A DNA stretch of 64,000 nucleotides, taken from Onchocerca volvulus (Eukaryota > Nematoda > Chromadorea > Rhabditida > Onchocercidae). Under the pieces are notes generated by a model. The model did not search any database. It saw only the letters and a list, made by a program, of their open reading frames with translations, and had not been told where the DNA came from. This document shows positions 1 to 12,671 of this stretch, one piece after another. How positions within the stretch are numbered: the first letter of the stretch is position 1; each line of letters opens with the position of its first letter. The stretch lies in contig HG738137.1 of assembly GCA_000499405.2 (NCBI GenBank), positions 16,417,601-16,481,600 of the forward strand, in the 5' to 3' direction. Both the position numbers and the translations under genes were made by a program.

Positions 1-721
1 GAATATTGTATAAAGATTCGATTTGGATATCATTATTTTTTATATCATTGTTCTCAATATCATTACTGTGATTCCAATTCAAAAATTACTTCATTAGCAG
101 CTACTCCAATCGTTTTCTTTCTTGAATTCTTTTTCCCGCTCTCTACTCTTACCTCGTCCACTCTTTGAAGATAGAATCGGATTTTAAGAAATATTCCTTC
201 TGCAGTAGTTCAGCTGTGCAGGGCAATCTGTTTTAAACAGTTTAAGAGGTCAGACCGGTTATGACTCGACCAACTTGTTTGCTCAAAATAAGCGTGAATC
301 GATAATCGATTTGGTATAACTCGTTGGAACATGCTCAACAATGTTTTGTTTTGAGACAGATTGCCCTTTTGAGAGAAAAAAATAGATTTCAAACTTCGTT
401 GGTTTTGGTCCCTCACATGTTGATATTTCTGTTATACTATTTTGTTCTGAATTTTTGGAAATTTTCGAATTTCATTCAAAACTATGAACATTGATCATGT
501 TAGAAATTTGCAATTATGTCAAATAGTTATTCCAAGATTTGAAGATGAAATAATATTTCATCGAACAATGTGATAAATTATCAAATTATCTTGTTCGAAA
601 CTGAGCATTTCTGTTCCTCATTTGCCTCAATCGAAGGATAGGATAAGGTATATTCTTCAAGAAGACCGTTAAATTTCATCAATTAATTCATCAATTAAAA
701 ACAAAAATTCACATGAAATTA
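1..721. other. Non-coding stretch downstream of TMEM254-like gene
   Basis: AT-rich sequence at the left edge, just 3' of the minus-strand TMEM254-like gene. It presumably holds that gene's 3' UTR. A 68-codon minus-strand open frame at 210-416 has no recognisable motif and no convincing splice context. Nothing else supported. Confidence 0.5.
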
Positions 722-1562
722 TCAACATTTATGCCGATGTATTGTATTTCTATTAAGGAGTATTCGCAGGGATGGATAGCCAAGAATAAGTGTTTGTAAC
801 ATCCATTTTAGAGTATTATATCGTGATATATGCAACATATTGCATAATTTCAGAGAGTATAATGATTCGCCAAAATGCACTATCAATGCGAACAGGTTGG
901 TTGCTATGCAGAATGAGGGAAAACGTACTCCTAGAAATTCCAAAAATTTTCCTGGTATACCGAATTGACCAAACCAATATGCATCATACCATGACATCTA
1001 AACAAAATTGTTTCAACGAGACTATAATTTAAGATTTGATGTAGCCCAGATGTTCATATAAAAGAAATATTTATAAATTATTCCCATTATTTTACAATAA
1101 AGCATTTTATGAAGATCAATTCAAAAATTTGTTAATATAATTTGCAATGCAACAAAAGATTCTTCGCAATTTTAATCGTTTTTTTTTTTTAATTTTTTTC
1201 CAATTATTCCTTAATATTATTACTCTTCAAATACTCAATAGAGAGGGCTATCACTAATATCAGTAATTTCGTAAAAAGAGGAGGGAAACGATTTGTCCTA
1301 TTTTTCTTCAACAAATTTGTCAGCCATCAAAAAGATGAAAACGCCAAAGTTCAATCCTAAAAATATAAAATAATCATTTAAAGCGGAAAAAATTTTCAGA
1401 ATTATGAATTTAACACATGAAAAATTGATCGCTATACTGGAAAAATATAAGAGAGATTTTCATCAATAATAATAAAAAGCACAAACTCACAAAATTGATC
1501 CAGAGCGCAATCGGTATAAGAATCCACCAGATAAGATGAGGTGATCTGAAGAAATCGTCCAT
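722..1562 (-). CDS. TMEM254-like (DUF4499) small membrane protein
   Basis: Two exons read on the minus strand: 1562-1491 (start codon at 1562, 24 codons, GTGAGT donor) and 997-722 (acceptor TTTTGTTTAG, stop at 724-722). They join in phase 0 and give 115 residues. The first exon supplies a hydrophobic span (residues about 10-24, rich in I, L and W). The second contains HFGESLYSLKLC, which resembles the HVGESLYAIVLC block of vertebrate TMEM254, followed by a final span WMLQTLILGYPSLRILL matching WFLQTFFFGIASLTIL. Length is close to human TMEM254 (about 123). The family's function is unknown; a multi-span membrane location is expected. The next gene upstream on the same strand carries a related domain at its C-terminus. 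The second exon is open from its first codon, so it could be mistaken for a complete single-exon gene. Family assignment is from remembered similarity, not a search. Confidence 0.72.
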
Positions 1563-2983
1563 TCCACTCGAATTTTGAAATTCAAAAATCTTATTTCGGA
1601 AATGAAAGCAGTATGAAAATTGTCTTCTCAAAGTCGACTACTATCAAATATTTCTTCTAATTTTTTAAAAAATTCTGAAGAAAATTACAAATGATTGAAA
1701 GCATTTGTATCAGATAAGAAATGCTTAATGTTAGCGAATGATACATTATTATAATAAATTGTCAGTTATTGTAACAGAAAATAAAAATAATTAAAGGGAT
1801 AAGTTCAAAACTAATCGGAGATAAGAAATAGGTCAACAGCGATGACAAGGTTATTTCCATTGCCTAATCCCTTGTGATGTTTACAATTTTGACGCTTTTC
1901 AAGTAGAATGAATGTGAATAAAATAAATATACCATCGGGCTGTTTTCCTTACAGATATTTCAAAGATCGGCGCTTTGAATGACGAATAATTTATTTCTAA
2001 TTCTCATTCCAAAAAGGATGTAAATTAAAACTTCCTGTCAGAAAGGACCAAAGTAATTTCAGCACAAATATATTCAAATAATCAAAATATTGTATTATAA
2101 AAATATTTCTCACATGAATTCATCACTTAAAATGAATGCAAATGAGTATTATGATATCTAATGTAATTCTCATCTTTATACGATTACCAAATTTTATCTT
2201 CAAACATAAATACCGGAAATTAATTCACATGCAAATGCTTCCATTCTCATAACCTAACTTATGTACAATGATGGGAATATGGTAAAGAAACATCCATTAC
2301 CAAAAAAAAAAAAACCGTGAAAGGATTGCTATCGGTTGGATTTAATTAATTCAGGACTGATTTAGGTAATACGGTTACGGTAGTCCCTACAATTCTCATC
2401 TAACATTCATCATCAACTAATCTTCAAGAAAATATCCCTACTATTCTTGCAATAAATATCCCTGATATCAACAATTAAGAAAGGAATTTTATATTCCAAC
2501 GGTTGAACCATATATTTATCAACTACTGTAACCTGATTCGACATCAGCAATAAACTCTCCACCAACTTTCCATCAAAGATATTAAGTCGTTTTTTAAAAG
2601 TAGCGACTAGATTACCCTAGAATGTATATTACTATGATAAAATGAAATACAGAATGATATCTTAGGAATCAGAAATTAAATGTAGTAAGATTGTTATACA
2701 ATAAACGGAGATGATTGATTAGATAACAAAAATCTTGTTCAAGTCAATAGATCGAATCGGGTCAATTTTTTTTAACCCACTTTTACTATTATTGCTATTT
2801 ACTGTTTTAATCGACAGCATTTAATTTAATTAATGAATCTTTCCATTTTCAATTTTAGTAAATTCAATATATGTTTGAAATAATTTTAAGCATCAAAAAT
2901 TAATTCCTAATCTAGTCTTTAAATTTTTTTTCTAAAACTTTTTTTTTTTTGAATTAATCAATCTGTAAAAAAATAGAAAATAA
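1563..2983. other. Spacer between two minus-strand genes
   Basis: About 1.4 kb of AT-rich DNA between the TMEM254-like gene and the end of the dehydrogenase-TMEM254 gene. It should contain the promoter or spliced-leader acceptor of the downstream gene and the 3' UTR of the upstream one. A run of A at 2301-2313 and a run of T at 2940-2950 are visible. No coding exon recognised. Confidence 0.5.
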
Positions 2984-5900
2984 CTATTTAATATGATTAT
3001 CAACTGGAAAGGAATATTTTTTTCTTCCAATGCCGGAAGAATATCCAAAACGATAAAGCTGAAGAAAAGAAATGAAACCAAAACAAAAAATTTGCATGAA
3101 CCATCGAAATTTACAAGGAAATGAGAACTTTAATTGATCGCAAATATGCAATGCATAAATTGCCAATACAAAATTTAATGAAATGATGAACAATACCAGT
3201 GTTTGCAGCATAGTTTGCGTGACGCCTTGCATCACCAAATAACTAATCTAAAATTAATAGATCAAAGATCAAGGAAAAAAATGAAATTAAAACTGAAATT
3301 TTTGCTCGAATTATTGGAGGTATGTAAAGGAAACATGTTCAATTTGAAGTGTAATTTCTTACTTATTTTATTAATCAATTCATTTGTTTAAATGAATAAG
3401 TAAAAATTAAAATATATGTGTATATTTAAATTCCATTTTATTCACAATTATTTTCATTTTGCACGAATTCAAAATAAAATTCATTCTTAAAAAAAAAAAA
3501 AAAAGTACCATTATTATGAGATAACCGATAAGTAGCGTATATTTCTTGACAGCATCTAATCCTTTAAAATAATCCGTTTTCTTGGCAATCGTTATTTCTT
3601 CCTCTTCCATTTCTTCATCCTTCAATGGTTCATAATGACAATTCAAATATTCTCTCCATGCATCTTCCACGCGTTCCGATAATAATCTAAAAAATGCATA
3701 TCTTATACGATATGCTATTTTATTATTGATTGTCACCAAAATTAGTGTATTATTTGTTTTATCATATTTTTTCTATTTGTTTAACTAATTCTTTCAGAAA
3801 CAAAGTTGTTTAGTTGTATTTTTAGTATAATAAATAGAGCAAATTTAGGTTTTCTTGATATATGTATGTCTATTTTGTTGAAAACAAATAATTTATCATT
3901 AAAAATAATGCAATGATCACTTTTTCATAAAAGTTGTTCAAAATCGATTGTTCATTTTTTTTCTTTTTTTTGTACGGTAGTTTGAGCACATCAATGAAGT
4001 ACCATCATTAAACTAAGCAAAATTTGATGATTGTAAAATTTCAATTTTTGAAAAAAAAAAAAAAAACTCTTCTCACATATGGATGGATAAAACTGATGAT
4101 AATTTAGGTGACAAATAAATTCGAATATATACCCTCTAAAATGTGCAATTAAACTAATATAACGTGGCACGAATACGATACTTTTCTCCCTCAAAATCGC
4201 ATCAACAATTTCGCATGCACAACGATCAATTGACATGAACGGAATCCATCTGTAATATTTCAAGTTGAATACTATTCAGAATTATAGGTTGAATGAGATT
4301 CATAGTTTTATGTCTATCGTTCTTCTCTGCAGGTTAACAGCACCTTAAATATACCTTACGAAAAATCTATTCTATCCTATTTATTCCTCAATTCTTTTAT
4401 TATTCCTCTATCCATCTGAAGATGCGAGAAATGCAACTGTAAAATAAGTTTGTCAAGAAAATAAAGGGTGATTAATTAGCAACAAAATTAATATAACAAT
4501 TGTATGTTACTATCAGTTATAGCTCGCTATCATTGAAACAATTGCAAGTTTTTGATCTAGATGAACAGTTCAAACAGCAAAGAATTGTGTAATGATTACT
4601 ATTATTGACGTGATATGCTGGATATTAGGTAAGAAAAGTTTACGTGGACGTGGGTCTCATTCGTAAGTTTAGAATCATCGGTGTTCGCGTGAAGTATGGA
4701 CATACCGTTGTGCAACGTATACCATTGAGACCTCTTTCTTTCATTTCCATTTCCAGACATTGCATTACACCTCTAATCGCAAATTTCGTACTGCTAAAAA
4801 TGACAATAACACGTAAGATAATCTGAAACGTCTGAAGAACGTGAAAATTTTTCAACAGTCATAGTCGGAACAACGGTACATTCAATGGGATAGATTAGTT
4901 AGCAAAATAAGTATTTTTTCTGGAGAGCAAAATAAATAAATATTTATGCTCATACTACTGTATGATGAAAGAAGCATTGTTTTAAATGATAATATGATTA
5001 TGAATTCAATATTTAAAAATAAATTTAATTTAACTACCTATACCATATCAAAAATATTAAAATTATGAACGAATTCTCTTTCGCATAATTTCTTCGGAAT
5101 GTTGCATATTTTCATTAATTAACATTCCGTTTAAGTTTACGCATTTCACGCACTCCAGCAAAGATGTAATCAATTTAATCGCTAACCAATACGCAGTACC
5201 ATTCGTTCCACCGCAAAAACCTGCAATTGACGAAATCGCAACTATTTGTCCCTCATTTCGTTGCTCCATCGAACGTAGAAATGCCTTAATTGTCTGCAAA
5301 TGTGCAACGTTTAGTATCAATAGAATTTGTTATTAAATTTCATTTTTTTTTTTTAAATTAAATCTTTACCTTCCTTTTCTTCCCATTTTTATCTACTATT
5401 TTGAAAAAATCACAGTGTAACTAAGCAAAGGATTGAAAAATCAAACTATGAATTCGAATTCATAATTACTAATTTATTTCATTATTTATTAATATTTTGT
5501 AGCTAGCATATCGTTGAAAATATTGATAAATATAATAGATAAAAAGTTGGATTCAAAAACTTCTGCTTAAATTAATGCATTCATTAGTGTAAAATCGAAA
5601 TATCAAAACTTTCCGAATATTTCCAATGCGGAGTATTTTTCATTTATAGTGCAACTATATATCAAGTTATTCGATTTTTTTTATTTTAATCACTTAGTGC
5701 TTTGTCCATTTCGATAGAATCTATATTCGTTATAACTTTTTTTTTTTTATTTCGAATGAAATGATTGTGGAATGGATTAACAACTTCAACTACTATATCT
5801 TCCCAAGTCAAAAATGAAATTGGAAATTGTTTCAGCTTTTGCTAAATATTTTTCCTTCTTAATCTTCAAATTAATTTTTTATGTGGAAATTTGAAAAAAT

Positions 5901-7998
5901 GAAAGAGAAAAAATCTCAAATTTCAAAAAAGGATAGTAAAAAATGAAATTATTCATGTAAAAACAAACATTGATCGTTCCCATTATATTGACATCGATCG
6001 CTTTCTGGATTTGAGACGTTGTCAAATCCAGCATATGTCCGATATATAAAACTGCTGCATTACAGATTACGATATCAACATTTCCTGAAATTCACTGAAA
6101 TTTTTTTTTTTTTTTTTTTTTAGGTTACAACTATCGTTTAATCCAATCTTTATTTTAAATTAACAAATCAAATTTCTTTGCTTTCATTATTTTTCATTTC
6201 CATGCTGTATTTGCTGAATTTAATTTCTCTTAACAATCTGATGTTTCCTGCGATTTCAATACCTAAAACTGCTCCAATGTTCTTTATTTGTCTGTTAATT
6301 GATTTTATCAATAGAACAGAAAAGTGAAACAAAACAAAAACTGAAAGTTTCAATTAAACGAAAAAAAGAAAATAACACAAAGATTAGAAAACAATGATAA
6401 TAAATGAAATTATCACCGTACCAAAGGTATCATTAATTTGTCGAGCACATTCGTTGACTTCCTCCATCTGACTTATGTCACATTTCCAACATTGCGCAAT
6501 ACCGCCACTTTCAACAATTTTTTCCACTGTCTCTTGCGCATCTGGCTGCAATAAAGCATATTACGATATCAACTATTTCCTGAAATTTACTGAAATTTTT
6601 TTTATTTTCTAGACTTCATAAGTTTTATTAGTAATTTTAATATAATTAAGGAGAATTATAAAAATTGTAATGAAAAATGAATTCATAAAAATTCATTGCT
6701 GATAAAAAAAGAAAAACTGATAACTTATTCATGTGTCACTAATAATCTAATTAGTGGGTAACATTCAATATCTACCTAAGTGAAAAAAACCATCTAAACA
6801 ATTTTTGATCTAAATGATAATCAATGAAAGTAGCTGCTAACATGACCGTTAAATGATGCAAAATCGAAAAGGATAGTTCAATTTTGATTTCAAATAAAAT
6901 ACTTTGACCAACATGAATAGATGCAACTTAAGCAGAAACAAGTCTGCTAAGAATTTATTCGGTACATGATTGCATCTGGGAAATGTCGAGAATATTGTAA
7001 TGACAAATCAAAATGTTATTTTTGAATCGATAAAAACTATGAAAATATTGTATGACAATTTAAAATACAACATCACATACTATGGCTCTGAGAATTTAAT
7101 TATCCTTCTTTTCTCTACATTTTCTGGTTTCCTTAAAATCGAACTTAAATTTAATTTCTTTTGTCATGCCATAATCTGTCAAATTTTCAAGATGCCGTGA
7201 TATATTTGCAAAAATATTTTGCAAGAAAGATAATTTTACAATTTATCAAATATTGTCGAATAATCGAAATGTATTTAAAAATTTTGAATGCAACAACTAT
7301 GCAGTAATAAAAATTCAGAGAAGAAATCATGGCCAATCTATGTACGATTGACATATCAGCAATTCAAATTAAGCGATACATGGCAATAAATGATAGTGAT
7401 AAGAGCGATTTATAACTAAACTAGCTGGACTCGGCCACATTTCACATGTTAACTATAAATCATCTACAGGAATCGGCCACATTTCGCGAGTCAGCTAGTC
7501 TATATAAATAAAAATGTAAATGTTCATTTGCTCAAAATCTTCTATTTCCGTAAATTCTTAAATACGCACTTTATCTGTATAAAAACACGCGCCTATTCGA
7601 ATGCAACGTTGTGTCAAAATTTCAAATCAATCGGTGAAGAACTTGAAACGTTTTTGTGGCAAGTAATAATGAATATTTACACTTTTGTTTTTATTTATAT
7701 AGATTTTCGCCATAGTAAGAAACTCATTTTTCTCTGTTTTTTTCGATGGCTATAAAAAATGACATACATGATTGATATCCAAAATAGCAACTTTGGCTCC
7801 AAAATTGATAGCGAACAATTCTGCTAGTCGTTTGCCAATACCAGATGCAGCACCTGTGATAACAATTGTACGTCCATTTACAGATTTTAAGTTGGATCGA
7901 ATCCAGTACCAAAAATCCAAAGGACATGCCACAAATAGTACATGAAGAAGCATTCCAAGGCTACTGTAGAATCTTTCCTTGCAGGAAATTTTTGCCAT
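2984..7998 (-). CDS. Short-chain dehydrogenase fused to a TMEM254-like membrane domain
   Basis: Eight exons on the minus strand: 7998-7768, 6545-6422, 6084-5969, 5293-5187, 4793-4644, 4249-4133, 3686-3509, 3247-2984. All junction phases agree and give 428 residues. Residues 15-33 form a membrane anchor. A Rossmann dinucleotide motif TGAASGIG lies at 48-55, with Asp74 at the end of the second strand (suggesting NAD(H)). The catalytic tetrad is Asn151, Ser179, Tyr192, Lys196. The NNAG motif reads CNAAVL. This resembles SDR16C-type retinol/sterol dehydrogenases with an ER or lipid-droplet anchor; the substrate is unknown. Residues 283-341 are an acidic linker ending in a hydrophobic span, and the last exon (342-428) has further spans resembling TMEM254. 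If the splice after 3509 is not used, frame continues to a stop at 3407-3409 and the protein lacks that domain. Intron 1 contains a transposon-like repeat. Confidence 0.8.
7420..7703. mobile_element. Hairpin-capped inverted-repeat element, copy 1
   Basis: A 14-base arm at 7420-7433 is inverted at 7487-7499, with the phrase GGCCACATTTC present twice between the arms. Directly abutting is TCTATATAAATAAAAATG (from 7499), whose inverted partner CATTTTTATTTATATAGA is approximated at 7685-7703. The roughly 205-base body has no coding capacity. The same arrangement recurs at 48684-49733, which shows it is a dispersed repeat. It sits in intron 1 of the dehydrogenase gene. The family is not identified; the TC start and the preceding hairpin plus CTAG recall Helitron termini, but terminal inverted repeats are also typical of MITEs. 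Confidence 0.65.
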
Positions 7999-10973
7999 TT
8001 TTTAGAATTTTTAATTTACCAAAATTTCGTCAGAAAGTAAGTGGTTGAGCATCTCTCTTTTTGAATCATCAATTCAAGATAGAAAGGGTAGAAGAACATT
8101 TGCCAACAAACAATATTACGAACTTCCAATAACTTCACTAATCAATGATAATAAAACATCATTCTCTTCAGCATTGATATGCGATAGCGTAGACAACAAG
8201 GACGGTATGGTGTAATCTGTTGGAAGAGCATATTTTGAATGTCATTGAAAATGCAAATGTCATCTACAACAAAAGTTTATTGCTTCTAATCGGTTCAATT
8301 TTGAACACAAGGATCACACCCCATTCAATCAATATTCTTCATGTCAATGTTCCCTTTGACATCTTTCTAAATTTTTTTTTTTTTTTGTCAATAATTGCCC
8401 AATTTTTATCGTAAAAACATCTTTTTCATGCTTCTCATCTTCTTCCCAACATTTAATGCTATATACTACTATATTGTCAAATCAAATTGAATTTTCCGAA
8501 AAAAAAAAAAGAAAAAATTATTCCAGTTTTTCCTTATTTTTTTTTTTTTGTAAAATTATCGAAACTATTCTTCTTAATATTTTTCGAAACAGATTTTCCG
8601 GGGAGATTTTTTAAAAATTGAATAAAATTTAAGAAATTTTTCAAACAGGTATAAAGTTTGTTTTTTAGTTCTATCAATCTTTGAATTGTTTTTTTTTTTT
8701 TTTTTTTTTTCAGAATCGGACAAAAACACTAAATTTTACTTTTGCTTTGTGTTTTTTTTTTTACATCGAAGATGGTGTTAAAAAATTTGAATTTAAATTG
8801 GTTTAACAGAAATGAATCCTTTCTTAACAAAGTTTTATTGATAGATGGAAGAGTATTTTTTCCTGTATAATCTAAACAATTGTTGAAGAATATGCAAGAT
8901 AATTTTGACCACCCGGATTATCCTTCCTTTTTTCATAGTAGAGAAGAATATTCGTCCAAGGTTGTCGATTTGTTGATTCGTTTGTTGATCCATCGCTAAA
9001 TTTTACCTGTTGATCAGAGTTTTTGGCGGTAAACACATTAGTGTCAATCACGGTTGCAAATAAAGGAAAAAAAAAAGCAAAAACAATAAATTTTGACTTA
9101 CATTTTTGAAAATTAAATTTTTAAAAGGAAAAAATAAAGAAACCGATAGTGGAAAAGACCAAACGTACGGCACATTGAGTTTATCATGATGGATCACAGT
9201 TATGTCAGTAATGTTGAAAAATAACCGAAATATTCTCAGTATAAAAAATATTCTTAAATGATCAAAAATCTTTGTAGTATACAAATATCTTTTTGTATTC
9301 GAACTTTGACCTTTACATTGTAATTAACATATTGTAAATTGTGCTATGCTACAGTAACATGGAATAAACAAATTCCCTTTGCGCTATGTTAACATGTTGT
9401 AAATTATCTCTCTTTGACCTATAAGAATTTGTTGTCCATTGAATTAAGGTTCTGATATCTAGTGATTAATTCCCACTATCAAAAGATTTGTTATCTGCCA
9501 TAGTACATCGTCTCGATCATTACAATGTTTCAATTCAATTTTTACTCTGCAATTCTTGTTTTGTTATTTTTTTTTAACCATTAATATCCTATTTCAATCC
9601 TTTCTTAAATCTTTATCAATTCCCTTACTTCAAATAATCCCCTATTATCTATAAAACTAATACTCTATTTCAAATCTTTTATCAAATCTTATCAATTCTC
9701 AACTTCAAATAACCCCCTACTATCTGTAAAGCAAATATTTAAGCTATCAATTGTATCTTTTATATTCATCTATAAATTGTGTTGTAAAATAGTTGCGACA
9801 ATGAACTATGTCATCGCAAAGCCTTTATCACACAACAAATTCGTCTACAGCAACCAGTCGCTAATTTTTCCAGACAAGGAAAAAATTTTCAAGACAATTA
9901 TAACATTTCTGACCACACAGGGAGAATTTGCAATGTTTTTTCGTGTATGATGAATATGGCATATTAACTGGGAAAAAAAAAAGATGGAAAAGCATGAAAG
10001 AAATTTCGGAAATAAACATGATATATAAATTAGTTATGTCAATTTCATTTAAATCGTATTGTTATGCAAAGCAACTTCTGAAGGATAAATATCTTCTGGA
10101 CGAGCCATTCATGGGGCAAACGCATTTTCTAAAGAATTATTTGCTAAATAATTGCCGAATAATCCATTAGTTTAATAGGCAACAAAGATTTAGTCATGAA
10201 AAAACAGCAATTTTGTTTTCATTCATTTCGTAGATGTATTCAAAATCTCTGTCAACCAATGTCAATATATCAAATGATTTTTGTCTCGCAAATGAGTTAG
10301 TTACTGGGATGGATGGATAGATTGGTCGAATGAAAATTTACAGTATGCATCGAATTAAGCAAGTAGAAACAACAAAATGAAACAAAGTGAGAATAGATGA
10401 TTTCTGTGAATTTATCTAAAGTATAAATAATTGTAAAATTCAGTTTCGCATTGCTTTAATATTTTAATTTTTAGGATGATAGATGATCGATAAATATAGT
10501 GAAATATAGTGATATTCCGAAAATACATGACTTAAGATGAAAATCTCGGTCTGATGCATTGGAAGATTATATGATCTACAAAAATAAGTAGCTAATTAAT
10601 TAATATCAACAATATCGATAATATATAAAAACTCTCGAAAACTATGCATCAGTTTGTTGAAATTTCATCGCAATCAAAAGGCTTCTTGTTTTTTGATGGT
10701 TGGGTCTTTTTTATCCATCAAGGAAAAAAGTGATTTAACAAGGATTTGACAGAATCAACCTGCCTAAAGTCAGTAAAGTTTGAAGTCCGCAAAGTTCGTC
10801 AAGTCCGTAAATTTTAATAAGTTTGGTTGTTCTCATTTTCATTCCGTGCCTATTAGGCATAGCAAAAGAGGAACATGGTTCGTAGCCCAGTGAGATTTTC
10901 TGTTTAATTTCAAATTTGAAAAAGTAGCTGCTGAATAACCAGTGGTTTTTTTAAGGACGGTTGGAGTTCGGCG
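7999..10973. other. Intergenic region between divergent genes
   Basis: Three kilobases between the start of the minus-strand dehydrogenase and the plus-strand AC19 gene, so promoters of both should lie here. The sequence is dominated by A/T runs (for example 8367-8380, 8690-8710) and low-complexity stretches. A 76-base imperfect tandem duplication lies at 9591-9742. Open frames present are short and show no recognisable motif. Confidence 0.5.
9591..9742. repeat. Imperfect tandem duplication, period 76
   Basis: The stretch beginning ATTTCAATCCTTTCTTAAAT at 9591 recurs at 9667 as ATTTCAAATCTTTTATCAAA. Both copies continue through TATCAATTC, ACTTCAAATAA and CCCCTA(T/C)TATCT at matching offsets. 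Two diverged copies, no coding potential. Confidence 0.6.
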
Positions 10974-12113
10974 ATGACGAGTCTGTTGGATCCAGAGCTG
11001 AAAGTGGAAATTGTTAGTTAATTTTAATTAACTCTGAAATGATATGGTAGTGATATAGATGAGTGGGTGATGATAATCGATCTTTTGGATTTGATAAGCT
11101 GAATATTATTCTTTGCATAATATATGATAAATTCTATGCTGCTTTCATATAGAAAATGAAATAGTAATGACAAATTCTAATTTCTTGACGCGCAGAAATA
11201 ATTCACTTTTATTATTTAATTCAGAATTTTGTTTGAAGTAATTTTCAAGTTTTTTGGTAATTCGGTGGAATATTAAAATAGTTTTGAAGCTTTCCTGGAA
11301 CTTTCTGTTTTTTCCACTACTTAGACATCTTTTCCAGTTAGATCCGGATTCTCTTCGATCAGATCCCTCGAATTTGACAGTAATATTGCATGAAGAGGAT
11401 CATACCATTGGCAATTCGTTGAAACATATCCTATGCAAAATGTATGTTTATTGTTATTTGTCCATTAACATTAAACTGCAATATATGTCTGAAACATTCA
11501 ATAAAGATAGATATTTACGATTAAAATAAAATATTTGACTGGAATGGAAATGAATTGCAGCTAATCTGAGCCTAGTATGCCTATCAGTTCATTTCAGTTG
11601 TTGATAATGCACATGCCCAATGAAGAGATACATGAAGAGATAAGTAATAGTCGTTATCTTAATTTGTATTATCATTAATACTCTCTCCTTGTAATTGTGA
11701 TCGTTTGTTTGTCTTTGCTTTGATTTAATTGTTCAGTCAAATTTTTTAATCAGTCTGACTCCAAAAAAATGAACACTATAAAAAATAGACATGGTATACG
11801 AATAATTTTTTGAAAATCCTGAACTGACTACAACCGAGAAGAAAAGCCGAACATTGATTTTCTGGAAAAATGTACTTCAAAATTTTTAAAATATTGTTAA
11901 GGAAATATTTTTAGGCAGGATGTCGAGTTTTGCGGCTATAATGTACCCCATCCTCTGGAGGATAAAATCCTAATCCGTCTACAAACGAAACCTGGTGTAG
12001 TAGCAGCGGATGTGCTCGTGAAAGGTTTTGAAGAATTGGAAAGTATTTTTGCTTCAATAAGGCAAAAATTTGATAGTTCTTATGCGTCATTTTCAACGAG
12101 TGCTACTGATTAA
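10974..12113 (+). CDS. RNA polymerases I and III subunit AC19 (RPAC2)
   Basis: Three exons: 10974-11012, 11338-11441, 11915-12113, phases consistent, 113 residues. This is the small alpha-like subunit shared by RNA polymerases I and III (POLR1D/Rpc19 family), which pairs with AC40 in the assembly platform in the nucleus. Diagnostic blocks are LHEEDHTIGNSL (residues 30-41) and DVEFCGYNVPHP, both near-identical to the eukaryotic family, followed by the C-terminal helix region. The third-exon acceptor is placed at ATTTTTAG before GCAGGATG because this keeps the spacing KMQDVEFCGY matching KNPEVEFCGY of animals. A T-rich acceptor ends at 10955, 18 bases before the start, suggesting spliced-leader addition. 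The gene lies 558 bases upstream of gamma-tubulin on the same strand. Confidence 0.92.
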
Positions 12114-12671
12114 GACAAATCCAAATTTTGAGAAATGGAATGTTAATCTTTTGCAAAAAAAAAAAAAATTAGTAATTTGTATATGCCAACTTATTGTTAT
12201 GATTCCTTAGTTATTTGCATTACAAGAGTTTGTTTTTCGGAAAAAAAGTGATTTACATTTCCGCATTAATATATATGTTGTATAGTCTTTTAGTTTATCT
12301 ATAACATTTTCTCTTTGACATGATCATGTCATATCATAAAATATTGACCAAATTTTCGGGATTGGAACATTTCAGTTGTAAAATAAAACATATTTTTCAT
12401 TTGGTTTCATCTTTATCGTTCTTAATGCAGTTTTTGCTTTTAAATATTTCATATTTCACTGTCAACCATACCTGAAAAACATTGAAATGAAGTAGAATTA
12501 TTTCGATTTTTGGATAATAAATGGAGTAAATAATTTGATGTACTCAGAATTTTAACCTCTTCGAAATAAAATATTAAGAATTGGAGAAGTACGCAATGAC
12601 TAATTGATGTTTTAATTGATCAAAGGAAATCGATAAGAAAAGCAAATTCAATTTTTTGTTTCATGCTAGAT
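12114..12671. other. Spacer between AC19 and gamma-tubulin
   Basis: 558 bases containing the AC19 3' UTR (AATAAA-like sequence near 12381) and ending in the T-rich tract and acceptor just before the gamma-tubulin start. The short distance and same orientation are compatible with an operon, but the sequence alone does not show it. Confidence 0.5.
12655..12669 (+). promoter_or_regulatory. Probable spliced-leader acceptor of gamma-tubulin
   Basis: TTTTTTGTTTCATGCTAG ends at 12669, two bases before the ATG at 12672. An acceptor here would exclude the upstream in-frame ATG at 12663, which lies inside the acceptor tract, so the protein is taken to start at 12672 (MPSEII). Inference from nematode trans-splicing. 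Confidence 0.55.

Noticed and set aside
1279..1361. A possible alternative middle exon of the TMEM254-like gene (reading LNFGVFIFLMADKFVEEK)
   Set aside because: It needs a poorer donor than GTGAGT at 1490 and ends in a stop, whereas joining 1491 directly to 997 restores the TMEM254 order.
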